A stretch of 64,000 nucleotides of DNA. Source: an uncultured Clostridia bacterium (GTDB lineage: Bacteria > Bacillota > Clostridia > UBA1381). The position numbers were made by a program, and so were the translations under genes. This document shows positions 1 to 8,807 of this stretch, piece by piece. Within the stretch, counting starts at the first letter, position 1. Every line of letters begins with the position of its first letter. Below the pieces are notes generated by a model that made no database searches, was not told where the DNA came from, and saw nothing but the letters and a program-made list of their open reading frames with translations. The stretch is taken from positions 197,054 to 261,053 of the forward strand of contig CAKSFT010000004.1 in assembly GCA_934454145.1 (NCBI GenBank), in the 5' to 3' direction.

Positions 1-1
1 C

Positions 2-559
2 GTCAGCATATTATCATTGCAGCTGACTGCATGGGGAATTGTTGACATACATACTATACATCTCACAAATTATCTGAATATACTTAACTGGATAGGATAT
101 TTCTGTATAGGATTGCTGCTCAAATCCCTGAATGTATACAAAATAACAGAATACTGTCGAAAACATATGCTGCTTTTGGCATTCTGCTGGGCTGCCGTTT
201 TCCTTGCGTCACTAAGATTTGACCGTGCAGCCGGCTATTTCAGCATATTTGCCATACCGCTTCAGCTTATCGCTGCCTTTATAGTATTCGGTATTTCTTC
301 ATATAGCTTTATGGATTGCTTTGCTGTAAATACTGTGTCACGCCTGTCATTTTGCATATATCTTTTGCACATGGCGGTCGTGCCCATAGTATACAAGTTC
401 TTCGGCGCAATATACCTCATTAAGCTTTTTATGCCGCTTATTACCGCCGGTTCGATTGTGCTGTGTCTGGTATTGGCAGAGCTTTTGGCGCAAAAACTGA
501 AGCTTACAAAACTTTTTTATACATTGTCGGGAATACGCCCGGCGCGAAAGGAGAAATAA
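2..559 (+). CDS. Acyltransferase 3 family membrane protein, C-terminal part
   Basis: The reading frame is open to the left edge, so the real start lies before the window; 185 residues are visible. They form a run of hydrophobic segments and end in a short basic tail. The segment SRLSFCIYLLHM matches the late 'S-x-x-x-YLLH' helix of acyltransferase 3 proteins, which add acetyl or similar groups to surface sugars at the membrane. The stop codon is followed at once by the start of the next glycosyltransferase, so it belongs to the capsule operon. The catalytic N-terminal half is not visible, so the acyl group and acceptor cannot be named. Confidence 0.75.
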   Translation, partial: VSILSLQLTAWGIVDIHTIHLTNYLNILNWIGYFCIGLLLKSLNVYKITEYCRKHMLLLAFCWAAVFLASLRFDRAAGYFSIFAIPLQLIAAFIVFGISSYSFMDCFAVNTVSRLSFCIYLLHMAVVPIVYKFFGAIYLIKLFMPLITAGSIVLCLVLAELLAQKLKLTKLFYTLSGIRPARKEK

Positions 560-1738
560 ATGAAAGTAGTATTGTGCTCTAATTATCTCACACATCACCA
601 AGTCCCCTTTTGCAACAGTATGTACCAAAAGCTCGGAGATGATTTTAAATTTATTTCCACACAAACAATGGAAGCAGAGCGCACAAATGCCGGCTGGGCA
701 CTCGGCGCACAGCCCCCTTATGAGATAAAATCCCATGAAAGCGAAAAAAACATGCGGATTGCAAAAAGCCTGATAAACGAATGTGACATACTGCTGATTG
801 GTTCTGCCGATGAAGCGCTTGTTTCCGACAGAATCAGGCAAAACAAAATTATATTCAGAACTTATGAGAGAATATATAAAAAAGGACGTTGGCGCGCGGT
901 TTCCCCCAGAGGAATATATAACATAATATCACATCACACCGTCAATAAAAATAAGAATATATATTTGCTTTGTTCCAGCGCTTACACTGCAGGGGATTTT
1001 GCACTCTTGGGCGCATACAAAAACAAGTGCTTCAAATGGGGATACTTCCCCGAAACAAAAAAGTATGACATTGCTGAACTTATGCAGCAAAAAACAAACA
1101 CCAAAACCGAAATAATTTGGTGTGCAAGATTTATAAGCTGGAAACACCCGGAAATCCCTGTAGAAATCATGAAAAGACTGAAAGATGAACATATTGATGC
1201 TCATTTAACCATGATAGGAAACGGCAGGCTTTTGGAGCAAACTGTATGTACCGCGTCAAAGTATTCCCTGTCAGATGACATCACTTTCATCAACAAGCTT
1301 TCGCCGGAGGATGTGCGCAAAGCCATGGAAAAAAGTAATATATTTCTTTTTACTTCCGACCACAACGAGGGCTGGGGCGCCGTTCTAAACGAGTCCATGA
1401 ACAGCGGTTGTGCCGTGGTGGCAAACCATGCCATAGGTGCCGTGCCATACCTGATTAACGACAAAGAAAATGGGCTTATCTACAAAAACGGCGACATCGA
1501 CATGGCGTACAGAAAAATAAAAATGCTTGCAGAAAACAAAAATATGCAGATATATATGGGAAAAAATGCATATCACACCATATCAGCCCAATGGAATGCT
1601 GAAAATGCTGCAGAAAGATTGTTAAACCTTGCAAATGCTGCGCTGAACGGGGAATCTCTTGACATATACCCCACCGGCATCTGCAGCAAGGACAAATTTT
1701 TATCTAATCATTGGTATAAGGAGAAAAAAAATGCCTAA
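560..1738 (+). CDS. Glycosyltransferase family 4 (GT-B fold)
   Basis: This 392-residue protein has the layout of a retaining GT-B glycosyltransferase that moves a sugar from a nucleotide sugar to a growing polysaccharide at the cytoplasmic membrane face. The C-terminal donor-binding region is clear around residues 265-300, with an E-G-W-G ... N-E-S-M stretch typical of the GT4 EX7E motif. The N-terminal half fits an acceptor domain. The ATG directly follows the upstream stop, with a GAAAGGAG-type site just before it. It overlaps the next gene by 8 bp, which suggests translational coupling. Donor and acceptor sugars are unknown. Confidence 0.85.
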   Translation: MKVVLCSNYLTHHQVPFCNSMYQKLGDDFKFISTQTMEAERTNAGWALGAQPPYEIKSHESEKNMRIAKSLINECDILLIGSADEALVSDRIRQNKIIFRTYERIYKKGRWRAVSPRGIYNIISHHTVNKNKNIYLLCSSAYTAGDFALLGAYKNKCFKWGYFPETKKYDIAELMQQKTNTKTEIIWCARFISWKHPEIPVEIMKRLKDEHIDAHLTMIGNGRLLEQTVCTASKYSLSDDITFINKLSPEDVRKAMEKSNIFLFTSDHNEGWGAVLNESMNSGCAVVANHAIGAVPYLINDKENGLIYKNGDIDMAYRKIKMLAENKNMQIYMGKNAYHTISAQWNAENAAERLLNLANAALNGESLDIYPTGICSKDKFLSNHWYKEKKNA

Positions 1739-2708
1739 AGTAAGTATTATTGTACCTGTTTACAACGTAGAAGATTACCTTTGTGAATGTGTTGACAGCC
1801 TGACAAATCAAACATATGCCGACATTGAAATTATTCTTGTCGATGACGGTTCAACAGACAAAAGCGGCAAAATATGTGATGAGTACGCAAGCAAAGATTT
1901 GCGGGTACATGTACTCCACAAAAAGAACGGCGGTCAAAGCTCTGCAAGAAACTGCGGGCTTGAAACCGCCTCCGGAGAATATGTTTTGTTTGTAGACAGT
2001 GATGATTACATCACACATGACGCAATTGAAAAGCTCATTTCATCGGCAGAAAAATATTCTGCCGATATTGTACAAGCAGACCTGTTGAATGACGCCGACA
2101 AAATGAAAAACCCGAGTTTCAGAAAACTCCCGTGCGAAAACACCCTTGTCAGCACAGCGCAGTTTTTGAATGATAAGATTTTGACACAAACTTATGATAT
2201 AGTACCTTTCTTATACTTTATCAGGAAAGATTATATCAAGGGTAATCTGGATTTCTGTGAAGGCTATTTTTATGAAGACCAGCTTTGGACCATGCAACTT
2301 CTGACAGGTGATGCAAAAATTGTTAAAATCCGTTTCCCGTTCTATTATTACAGAATGAACCGCCCCGGCAGCACAACAAACCACATGTATCTGAAAAAAG
2401 GCACCGATGCGGCTTATATATGCAACCGCATGGCAGAAAACATAGCCTCTCGCCCGTCAAACCCCAACCTCAATGCCGTCATGCTTATCTCAGCATTTCA
2501 GTTTTTGAATGTGTGGAAACGGCTTTCGCCGGCTGACAGAAAAACCGCATACAACAGCATTGACAAAAGGGTATTTGACATTGCTTTGGAGTGCAGTTCT
2601 GCATATGGTGAGCTGCGCAAAGAATTGTCAGCATTCTGTAGAAACAGAAAACTTTACGCTTGGAAATATGATATCAAACAGCGTTTGAGAAAACTTATGA
2701 GAAGGTGA
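1731..2708 (+). CDS. Glycosyltransferase family 2
   Basis: A 325-residue GT-A glycosyltransferase. The first 110 residues show the family pattern: SIIVPVYNVEDYL at the nucleotide fold, then VDDGSTDKSG, and the metal-binding acidic motif in FVDSDDY near residue 92. The frame is open further upstream, but ATG at 1731 is preferred because AAGGAG lies seven bases before it and the protein then starts directly with the GT2 fold. It overlaps the preceding gene by 8 bp. It probably transfers a sugar during capsule repeat-unit assembly; specificity cannot be read from the sequence. Confidence 0.88.
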   Translation: MPKVSIIVPVYNVEDYLCECVDSLTNQTYADIEIILVDDGSTDKSGKICDEYASKDLRVHVLHKKNGGQSSARNCGLETASGEYVLFVDSDDYITHDAIEKLISSAEKYSADIVQADLLNDADKMKNPSFRKLPCENTLVSTAQFLNDKILTQTYDIVPFLYFIRKDYIKGNLDFCEGYFYEDQLWTMQLLTGDAKIVKIRFPFYYYRMNRPGSTTNHMYLKKGTDAAYICNRMAENIASRPSNPNLNAVMLISAFQFLNVWKRLSPADRKTAYNSIDKRVFDIALECSSAYGELRKELSAFCRNRKLYAWKYDIKQRLRKLMRR

Positions 2709-2713
2709 AATAA

Positions 2714-3754
2714 ATGTGCAAAGTGAGTGTTATTGTGCCCGTATTTAACGTTGAAAAATATCTGCGGCAATGTATTGAAAGTCTGATAGAACAAACCCTT
2801 ACCGACATAGAAATATTGCTTATTGATGATGGTTCTCCTGACAGCAGCGGCGAAATATGTGACGAGTATGCAAAATCCGACAGCCGCATAAAAGTGTTTC
2901 ACAAGAAAAACGAAGGATTAAGTCTTACAAGAAAGCTTGGCGTTTCGAAGGCTTCCGGCGAATACATATGTTTTCTGGACAGCGATGATTATGCCCGGAG
3001 TGATTTTTTGGAAAGCCTGTATCTTGCCATATCCGAAAACAATGCCGACTTGGCAGAGTGTGACTACACAACCTTCTCCGACACAATGCAAAACAAAAAA
3101 AATCTTTACAATGCAGAGTTCACGCTGGACAGAGATGGTTTTTTTGATAAAATTGTAAAAAATACAATTATAAACGGAAAAACGGCTGTTGTTGTATGGA
3201 ATAAAATTTATAAATGCAAGCTTATACAATCATTTGTAAAAGACTACGGTTTGTCACCGCTTGAAGACTACATCTTTAACATGCAATACTATACAGCCGT
3301 AAACAAATATGCATATGTAAACAAACCCCTTGTAAACTATCGCCAGGTGACAAACAGTTTATCCAGAAAAATAAACCCCAAGGCATATATGATATTAAAA
3401 GATGTACAAGAAGCAAAGCGTGATTTTATGCAAAAAACCGGACTTGACGACGCCGAGTGTATTGAAGAATCAAACCTATGGTACATCAGCTATACATACA
3501 ATCTTTTAAAAAATATATTTCTAACGAACGTCAATATGTCCCCCAAAGACAAAGAAACCGCAGCCATGAACATATTAACGGACGATATGCTTTTGGAAAT
3601 CTGCAAAAACAGCAAAGCCCGGACTGATTTTACAAAAAATATTATTATCGGAAACTATACCGCCATTATCAAAGAGTTACGGCATTCCGCATCTGCAATT
3701 CGGTTTCGGCAAAGGCTTTCTCTTGTAAAGCAGAAAATACTGAAGGAAAGGTAA
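2714..3754 (+). CDS. Glycosyltransferase family 2
   Basis: A 346-residue GT-A enzyme. SVIVPVFNVEKYL, IDDGSPDSSG and FLDSDDY in the N-terminal third mark the nucleotide-sugar and metal-binding region. It closely resembles the preceding gene in this part but differs in the C-terminal half, as expected for two transferases adding different sugars to the same repeat unit. It starts 5 bp after that gene, with GAGAAGGTG upstream of the ATG. The duplication is probably old. Exact donor and linkage are unknown. Confidence 0.88.
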   Translation: MCKVSVIVPVFNVEKYLRQCIESLIEQTLTDIEILLIDDGSPDSSGEICDEYAKSDSRIKVFHKKNEGLSLTRKLGVSKASGEYICFLDSDDYARSDFLESLYLAISENNADLAECDYTTFSDTMQNKKNLYNAEFTLDRDGFFDKIVKNTIINGKTAVVVWNKIYKCKLIQSFVKDYGLSPLEDYIFNMQYYTAVNKYAYVNKPLVNYRQVTNSLSRKINPKAYMILKDVQEAKRDFMQKTGLDDAECIEESNLWYISYTYNLLKNIFLTNVNMSPKDKETAAMNILTDDMLLEICKNSKARTDFTKNIIIGNYTAIIKELRHSASAIRFRQRLSLVKQKILKER

Positions 3755-3759
3755 TACTT

Positions 3760-4926
3760 ATGAAAAAAGTTGTTTTATGCGGTCATACCGGCAGCAACAA
3801 CCGCGGCTGTGAAGCAATTGTGCGATCTACGCTGTTGCTTTTGAAAAATAATAATATTGTTGTTTCTCTCGGTTCTTTCAATGCAGCGCAGGATATACGT
3901 TTGGGGCTGGACAAAGAAACCGCCATTCTCCAATATCAATCTTACAAAAGCAAAACTTCTCCTGCAAGGATATATAACGGCATTATGAAAAAATTATTTC
4001 ACAATGAATACCCGGAACAAAAATATATACAAAAGAACATATTTAATGAAATAAAAAAAAGTGATGCCGCAATAGCGATAGGCGGCGATACATATTGTTA
4101 CAACCGCAATGCATGTCTTGCTCCATATAATATGAATAAATTTGCCAGGCGATGCGGCAAAAAAAGCATATTGTGGAGTTGTTCCGTCGGCAAAAAATAT
4201 ATAACTGAAGAGATGATAGATGACCTGAAAGCATATACCATGATTTTTCCGCGTGAAACTGTGACATATAACAATCTCTTAAATGCCGGCATAAGCCCGG
4301 ACAAAATGCTATTAATGGCAGATTCCGCATTTATTCTTCCGAGCCAAACAGTTGACATGCCGGAGAGCTTTGACAATGTTTTGGCATATAATCCAAGCTA
4401 TACAATACACCGCGCCGGGAGCAATGTTCCCGAAAACAGGGATACGCTTATAAAGAATATTCTGAAGGAAACCGACTTGAAAATTGCACTGATACCACAT
4501 GTATATGACACAGGATTCGGCGATGCGGAAGTCTGCCGGGAAATTTATGATAAGTATAAAGACAGCGGCAGACTGTTTCTGTTTGACAATATATACAATT
4601 GCATGCAGCTTAAGTACATTATCTCCAAATGCAGATTCCTGGTGGCAGAAAGAACACACGCATCTATTGCCGGGTACTCCTCTCTGATTCCCACCTTTGT
4701 GTTGGGGTACTCTGTAAAATCAGAAGGTCTGGCAAAAGATATATTCGGCCGGACAGACAGCTATGTCTATCCCTCAGACAAGCTGTATGAATCAGACACA
4801 TACTGGAAGCAAATACAATATATTTTACAAAATGAAACATCAATAAAAGAACACCTGAAAGAGATAATGCCCAAATATATAAATACTGTTAACATTGCGG
4901 GCAGATACCTTGCAGAAAAGATCTAA
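3760..4926 (+). CDS. Polysaccharide pyruvyl transferase family protein
   Basis: A 388-residue member of the polysaccharide pyruvyl transferase family (CsaB/WcaK type), which attaches pyruvate as a ketal to sugars using phosphoenolpyruvate. The N terminus has a glycine-rich loop (GHTGSNNRGCEA). Near residues 290-320 is the family block ERTHASIAGYSS followed by VLGYSVKSEG. Pyruvylated sugars add negative charge and in Firmicutes can be the ligand for SLH domains, which is relevant because SLH proteins are encoded 12 kb away. That link is inference. It starts 5 bp after the previous gene. Confidence 0.85.
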   Translation: MKKVVLCGHTGSNNRGCEAIVRSTLLLLKNNNIVVSLGSFNAAQDIRLGLDKETAILQYQSYKSKTSPARIYNGIMKKLFHNEYPEQKYIQKNIFNEIKKSDAAIAIGGDTYCYNRNACLAPYNMNKFARRCGKKSILWSCSVGKKYITEEMIDDLKAYTMIFPRETVTYNNLLNAGISPDKMLLMADSAFILPSQTVDMPESFDNVLAYNPSYTIHRAGSNVPENRDTLIKNILKETDLKIALIPHVYDTGFGDAEVCREIYDKYKDSGRLFLFDNIYNCMQLKYIISKCRFLVAERTHASIAGYSSLIPTFVLGYSVKSEGLAKDIFGRTDSYVYPSDKLYESDTYWKQIQYILQNETSIKEHLKEIMPKYINTVNIAGRYLAEKI

Positions 4927-4939
4927 AGAGGAAAAATAT

Positions 4940-6478
4940 ATGTCAAAAAAATATATGTTTATCAATTTATCCGCACAAATTGTGGCATTTGCCGTAAGTT
5001 TTATAATTTCTTTCTTCATAACACCCCGAATTATAGGAGTTGTCGGGAAAGAAACGTATGGATTTTTGGGGCTTGCAAACAATTTTACGGGTTATGTTTC
5101 TGTGCTGACGGTTGCACTCAATGCTCTTGCAGGAAGATTTGTGACAATAAGCATACACCAAAACAAGGAAAAAGAAGCAAACGAGTATTTTAATTCGGTG
5201 ATGGTATCAAATATTCTTATATCAGCAGTTTTGATTATACCGTCGGTTATATTTATCCTTAATCTTGAAAATATACTAAACCTGCCGCCAAACAATATAT
5301 TTGATATAAAACTAACATTTACATTTGTATTTTTAAGCTTCTTTCTGAACCTGATATGCTCGCTTTTTTCGGTTGCAACATTTGCACGCAACAAAATATA
5401 TCTTTCTTCAATAAGAACGATAGAGTCCAATATATTGCGCATAATCATAATTGTCGCCACATTTTCGCTGTTCACCCCGCGCATCTCCTTTGTGTCAGGT
5501 GCACTGCTTGCCGCAAATATTTTTGTTGCACTCACAAACTATATATATACAAAGAAACTGTTGCCCGAAATCCACTTGTCACGCAAATATTTTTGCTTTG
5601 CAAAAGTCAAAGAGCTTATTGTTTCGGGCTGTTGGAACAGCATAACCTCGCTGAGCAACATGCTGCTTGAGGGATTGGACTTATTGATTTCCAATATTTT
5701 TATCAGCCCTGCTGCCATGGGGATTGTCGCCATCGTAAAAACAATCCCAAACATGCTCAACCAATGTATGGGCGCCATACTAAATGTTTTTCTTCCGCAG
5801 CTTACAATTGATTATGCAAAGGAAAAACGTGAAAACATGATTGAATACATAAACTACACCTGCAAGCTTATAGGGCTGATTCTGGCACTCCCCCTGGCTT
5901 TTGTCATAGTTTTTGGGGACAGCTTTTATGCCCTGTGGGTTCCCGCCGAAAATGCCCCGCTTTTGTGGGGATTGTCGGTGCTTTCGCTGTCGGGCTTGCT
6001 GTTTGCCGGTTCTGTCAATATAATGTATAATTTATACAACGTAACAAACAAGCTTAAGATGCCGGCGATTGCCACACTGGTCACCGGCGTGTTGAACACC
6101 GTGATAGTCCTTGCACTCCTGAAATTTACGTCATTGGGCATTGTGGCTGTCGTGGCTGTCAGTTCAATACTCGGGATTTTAAGAAACTTGTTTTTTAATG
6201 TCCCCTACTCAGCAAAATGTATCAATATACGTACGGCAACATTTTATAAAATAGTTTTGAGAAGTGTTGTCATGGTGGCAATATCTTGCTGTGTCGGACT
6301 TGTTATTAAGATATTTGCCAACACCGATACATGGATAAGCTTAATTTTTTGGAGTGCTGTAATGTGTGTAATTGCTTTTTTTGCAAATTTTGTTATATTT
6401 TATTCAAAAGAGGAAAAAAGGCAGCTGACAGCAACCATATCCGCAAAAATCCGGAGGAAAAACAAAAATGATAAATAA
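4940..6478 (+). CDS. Oligosaccharide flippase (Wzx-like, MOP superfamily)
   Basis: A 512-residue polytopic membrane protein with about 12-14 hydrophobic segments, beginning KYMFINLSAQIVAFAVSF as is usual for Wzx-type flippases. It would move lipid-linked repeat units across the cytoplasmic membrane. ATG at 4940 is chosen because AAAGAGG sits nine bases upstream; the open frame extends back to 4895 inside the previous gene. It ends with an 11-bp overlap into the next gene. Its presence implies a Wzy-type assembly route, although no polymerase or chain-length regulator is in the window; those may lie upstream. Confidence 0.87.
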   Translation: MSKKYMFINLSAQIVAFAVSFIISFFITPRIIGVVGKETYGFLGLANNFTGYVSVLTVALNALAGRFVTISIHQNKEKEANEYFNSVMVSNILISAVLIIPSVIFILNLENILNLPPNNIFDIKLTFTFVFLSFFLNLICSLFSVATFARNKIYLSSIRTIESNILRIIIIVATFSLFTPRISFVSGALLAANIFVALTNYIYTKKLLPEIHLSRKYFCFAKVKELIVSGCWNSITSLSNMLLEGLDLLISNIFISPAAMGIVAIVKTIPNMLNQCMGAILNVFLPQLTIDYAKEKRENMIEYINYTCKLIGLILALPLAFVIVFGDSFYALWVPAENAPLLWGLSVLSLSGLLFAGSVNIMYNLYNVTNKLKMPAIATLVTGVLNTVIVLALLKFTSLGIVAVVAVSSILGILRNLFFNVPYSAKCINIRTATFYKIVLRSVVMVAISCCVGLVIKIFANTDTWISLIFWSAVMCVIAFFANFVIFYSKEEKRQLTATISAKIRRKNKNDK

Positions 6479-7604
6479 AAACATGTGTTGCGGTTGTTCT
6501 GCATGCAGCAATATCTGTCCCAGAAACTGCATAAAAATGAAATCGGACAAAGAAGGCTTTTTGTATCCTGAAACAGACGAAAGTGTATGTGTCAAATGCG
6601 GTCTGTGCAAAAAGGTGTGCCCCGCACTTAATCACAATCCGCCTGCACATGATGTCCATGCATATGCATGCAAAAACAATGATACCGATATACAAAAAAA
6701 CAGTTCTTCGGGCGGTGCTTTCAGTGCTTTTGCAGAATATGTCCTTGAACAAAATGGGGTGGTTTTCGGGGCAATATTTGATGAAAACTTCCGGGTAGTC
6801 CACGGCTATGCCGAAAACAAGTATGAACTTGAAAAAATGCGCGGGTCAAAATATGTCCAATCTGACATTGGCTGTTCGTACAAAAATGCACAGCAGTTTT
6901 TGGAATCGGGGCGTCTTGTTCTTTTTTCCGGCACTTCATGCCAGGTGGCAGGGCTCCATTCTTATTTAAGAAAACACTATGATAATTTGATTTGCATTGA
7001 TGTGATTTGCCATGGTGTGCCATCACCATTGGTATTCAAAAAATACATTGATGAAATGGAGCAAAAATATGAAAGCAACGCCGAAAATATTAAATTCCGT
7101 GACAAAACAGAGGGCTGGGGAAATTTTTCAATGAAAATTGATTTTCACAAAAAACATTACAGACAGACCGTTGATAAAGACATATATTTACGCGGATTTG
7201 TGCAAAATCTGTACCTCCGTCCATCGTGCTATTCATGCCGGTATAAAGGACTCACCGCCAAGAGTGATATCAGTCTTGCTGATTTTTGGGGTATAAAAAA
7301 TATACTGCCTGATTTTTATGATGAAAACGGTGTGTCTTTAGTATTGCTAAACACCAAGGCAGGGAAAAATTTATTTGAGAAAATAAAAAATACCATAGAA
7401 TACAGTCCATCTTCACTTGAACATGCAGAACTTTGCAACCATGCAATCACTGAACCGCCAAAGCCAAACAAAAGAAGAAAAAAATTTTGGGGGAATTTAA
7501 AAAATAAAAATGTCATATCCCTTATTGATAAAAACTTAAAATCCAATTTTATCAATAAACTTAACATAACTGTTTTTAAATTAGTAAAAAAAATAAAGAA
7601 ATGA
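6468..7604 (+). CDS. FrhB/FdhB-like iron-sulfur flavoprotein
   Basis: 378 residues. The N-terminal 50 residues carry two 4Fe-4S motifs: CCGCSACSNICP and CVKCGLCKKVCP. Then come the FrhB_FdhB N-terminal part (SSSGGAFSAFAEYV) and C-terminal part (SGTSCQVAGL, ICHGVPSP, CYSCRYKG). Relatives are the beta subunit of F420-reducing hydrogenase, but members in polysaccharide loci lack known partners and their role is unclear. Here it lies beside a pyruvyl transferase, and a second homologue follows at 8808. It probably does flavin-based redox on a sugar or on an assembly intermediate; that is inference. Confidence 0.8.
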   Translation: MINKNMCCGCSACSNICPRNCIKMKSDKEGFLYPETDESVCVKCGLCKKVCPALNHNPPAHDVHAYACKNNDTDIQKNSSSGGAFSAFAEYVLEQNGVVFGAIFDENFRVVHGYAENKYELEKMRGSKYVQSDIGCSYKNAQQFLESGRLVLFSGTSCQVAGLHSYLRKHYDNLICIDVICHGVPSPLVFKKYIDEMEQKYESNAENIKFRDKTEGWGNFSMKIDFHKKHYRQTVDKDIYLRGFVQNLYLRPSCYSCRYKGLTAKSDISLADFWGIKNILPDFYDENGVSLVLLNTKAGKNLFEKIKNTIEYSPSSLEHAELCNHAITEPPKPNKRRKKFWGNLKNKNVISLIDKNLKSNFINKLNITVFKLVKKIKK

Positions 7605-7615
7605 GGAATTTAAAT

Positions 7616-8746
7616 ATGAAAGCAGGAATAATAACATTCCATCGCGCAATCAATTATGGTGCTGTATTGCAATGCTATGCCCTTTGCAATACCATAAAAA
7701 ATTTGGGACACAATTGTGAAATTATCGACTATCGCTGTGAATCAATCGAAAATCAGTATTCACCGCTGTATCCCCTGAAAAATTCCCGCTCGCTTAAGTA
7801 TTCAGTATATGTAATGATAAACAAGTTTTTTCCTATGGCAAAAAAGAAAAGAATATTTGATAAGTTTATTGACAAATATCTGGATATGAGTGAAAGCTAC
7901 ACAAAAGATAATATCGGTACAATTACAAAAAAATATGATAAATTTATCACCGGAAGCGATCAGGTCTGGAATTATAATCATTCAAATTTTGACAAAAACT
8001 ACTTCCTTGATTTTGTAGATGATTCCTCAAAAAAATGCTCCTATGCCGCCAGCATAGGCTTAAGTTCCATCCCGGACAATGTGAGAGAAGAATATATAAG
8101 ACTGTTGAAAGACTTTGCACATATATCTGTGCGTGAAGCGACAGCTAAAAATTTGATTAGTAACTTGCTACCCCCCCCCCAGAAAAATATACATGTTTCT
8201 GCTGACCCCGCTCTTTTGCTGACAAAAAATGATTGGAATAAACTGATGACCGGATATAAAAATAAATACGGAAAATATGTGTTAGTGTATGAACTTATCC
8301 CATCAGTTTCGTTGCTTCAGTATGCACAAAAATATGCAAAAGAAAACAACTGTAAAGTTATAAGAATTATTTCTGAAGGAAAAGAAAAGCATGCGGATAA
8401 TGTAAAAAATCTATATGGCGTCAGCCCACAGCAATTTCTTGGTTTGATTGACAATGCACATGCAGTTTTCACAAACTCTTTCCACGGGACAGCTTTTTCG
8501 CTGAATTTTGGGAAAAATGTTTTTGTTGAAACACTTAAAGGTACATATGCATCATTAAATTCCAGAATATATGACCTGCTGGAATTATGTCATGCCACAG
8601 ACAGAATAATTACCGACCATATAGGCGATATAGATGCCGCATCTCTTGAAATAATCAAACAGGAGCTTGAAAAAAAACGCGAAGAAGGGCTTGCCTTCCT
8701 GCAAGATATTCTGGCGGATACAAACCACATCAAACAAAACATATAA
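7616..8746 (+). CDS. Polysaccharide pyruvyl transferase family protein with poly(C) tract
   Basis: A 376-residue pyruvyl transferase family protein. Signs include the N terminus GIITFHRAINYGAVLQ, KFITGSDQVWN near residue 105, and TNSFHGTAFSL near residue 285, a block typical of family members found with FrhB-like proteins. ATG at 7616 is chosen over 7601 because GAGGA lies eight bases upstream. Ten consecutive cytosines at 8171-8180 encode three prolines around residue 186. A one-base slip would truncate the protein, so it may switch on and off. It is intact in this sequence. Confidence 0.83.
   Translation: MKAGIITFHRAINYGAVLQCYALCNTIKNLGHNCEIIDYRCESIENQYSPLYPLKNSRSLKYSVYVMINKFFPMAKKKRIFDKFIDKYLDMSESYTKDNIGTITKKYDKFITGSDQVWNYNHSNFDKNYFLDFVDDSSKKCSYAASIGLSSIPDNVREEYIRLLKDFAHISVREATAKNLISNLLPPPQKNIHVSADPALLLTKNDWNKLMTGYKNKYGKYVLVYELIPSVSLLQYAQKYAKENNCKVIRIISEGKEKHADNVKNLYGVSPQQFLGLIDNAHAVFTNSFHGTAFSLNFGKNVFVETLKGTYASLNSRIYDLLELCHATDRIITDHIGDIDAASLEIIKQELEKKREEGLAFLQDILADTNHIKQNI
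8171..8180 (+). repeat. Homopolymeric C10 tract inside a coding region
   Basis: Ten uninterrupted cytosines within the pyruvyl transferase gene, read as CTA CCC CCC CCC CAG. Runs of nine or more C or G inside capsule genes are classic slipped-strand sites. The surrounding DNA is AT-rich, so the run stands out. In this copy the frame is kept. Confidence 0.95.
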
Positions 8747-8807
8747 ATTAATTTATTCAGAATATGGTCCCAATAAAAACCGTAAACAGAAGGGGTTGAC
8801 AAATTAT

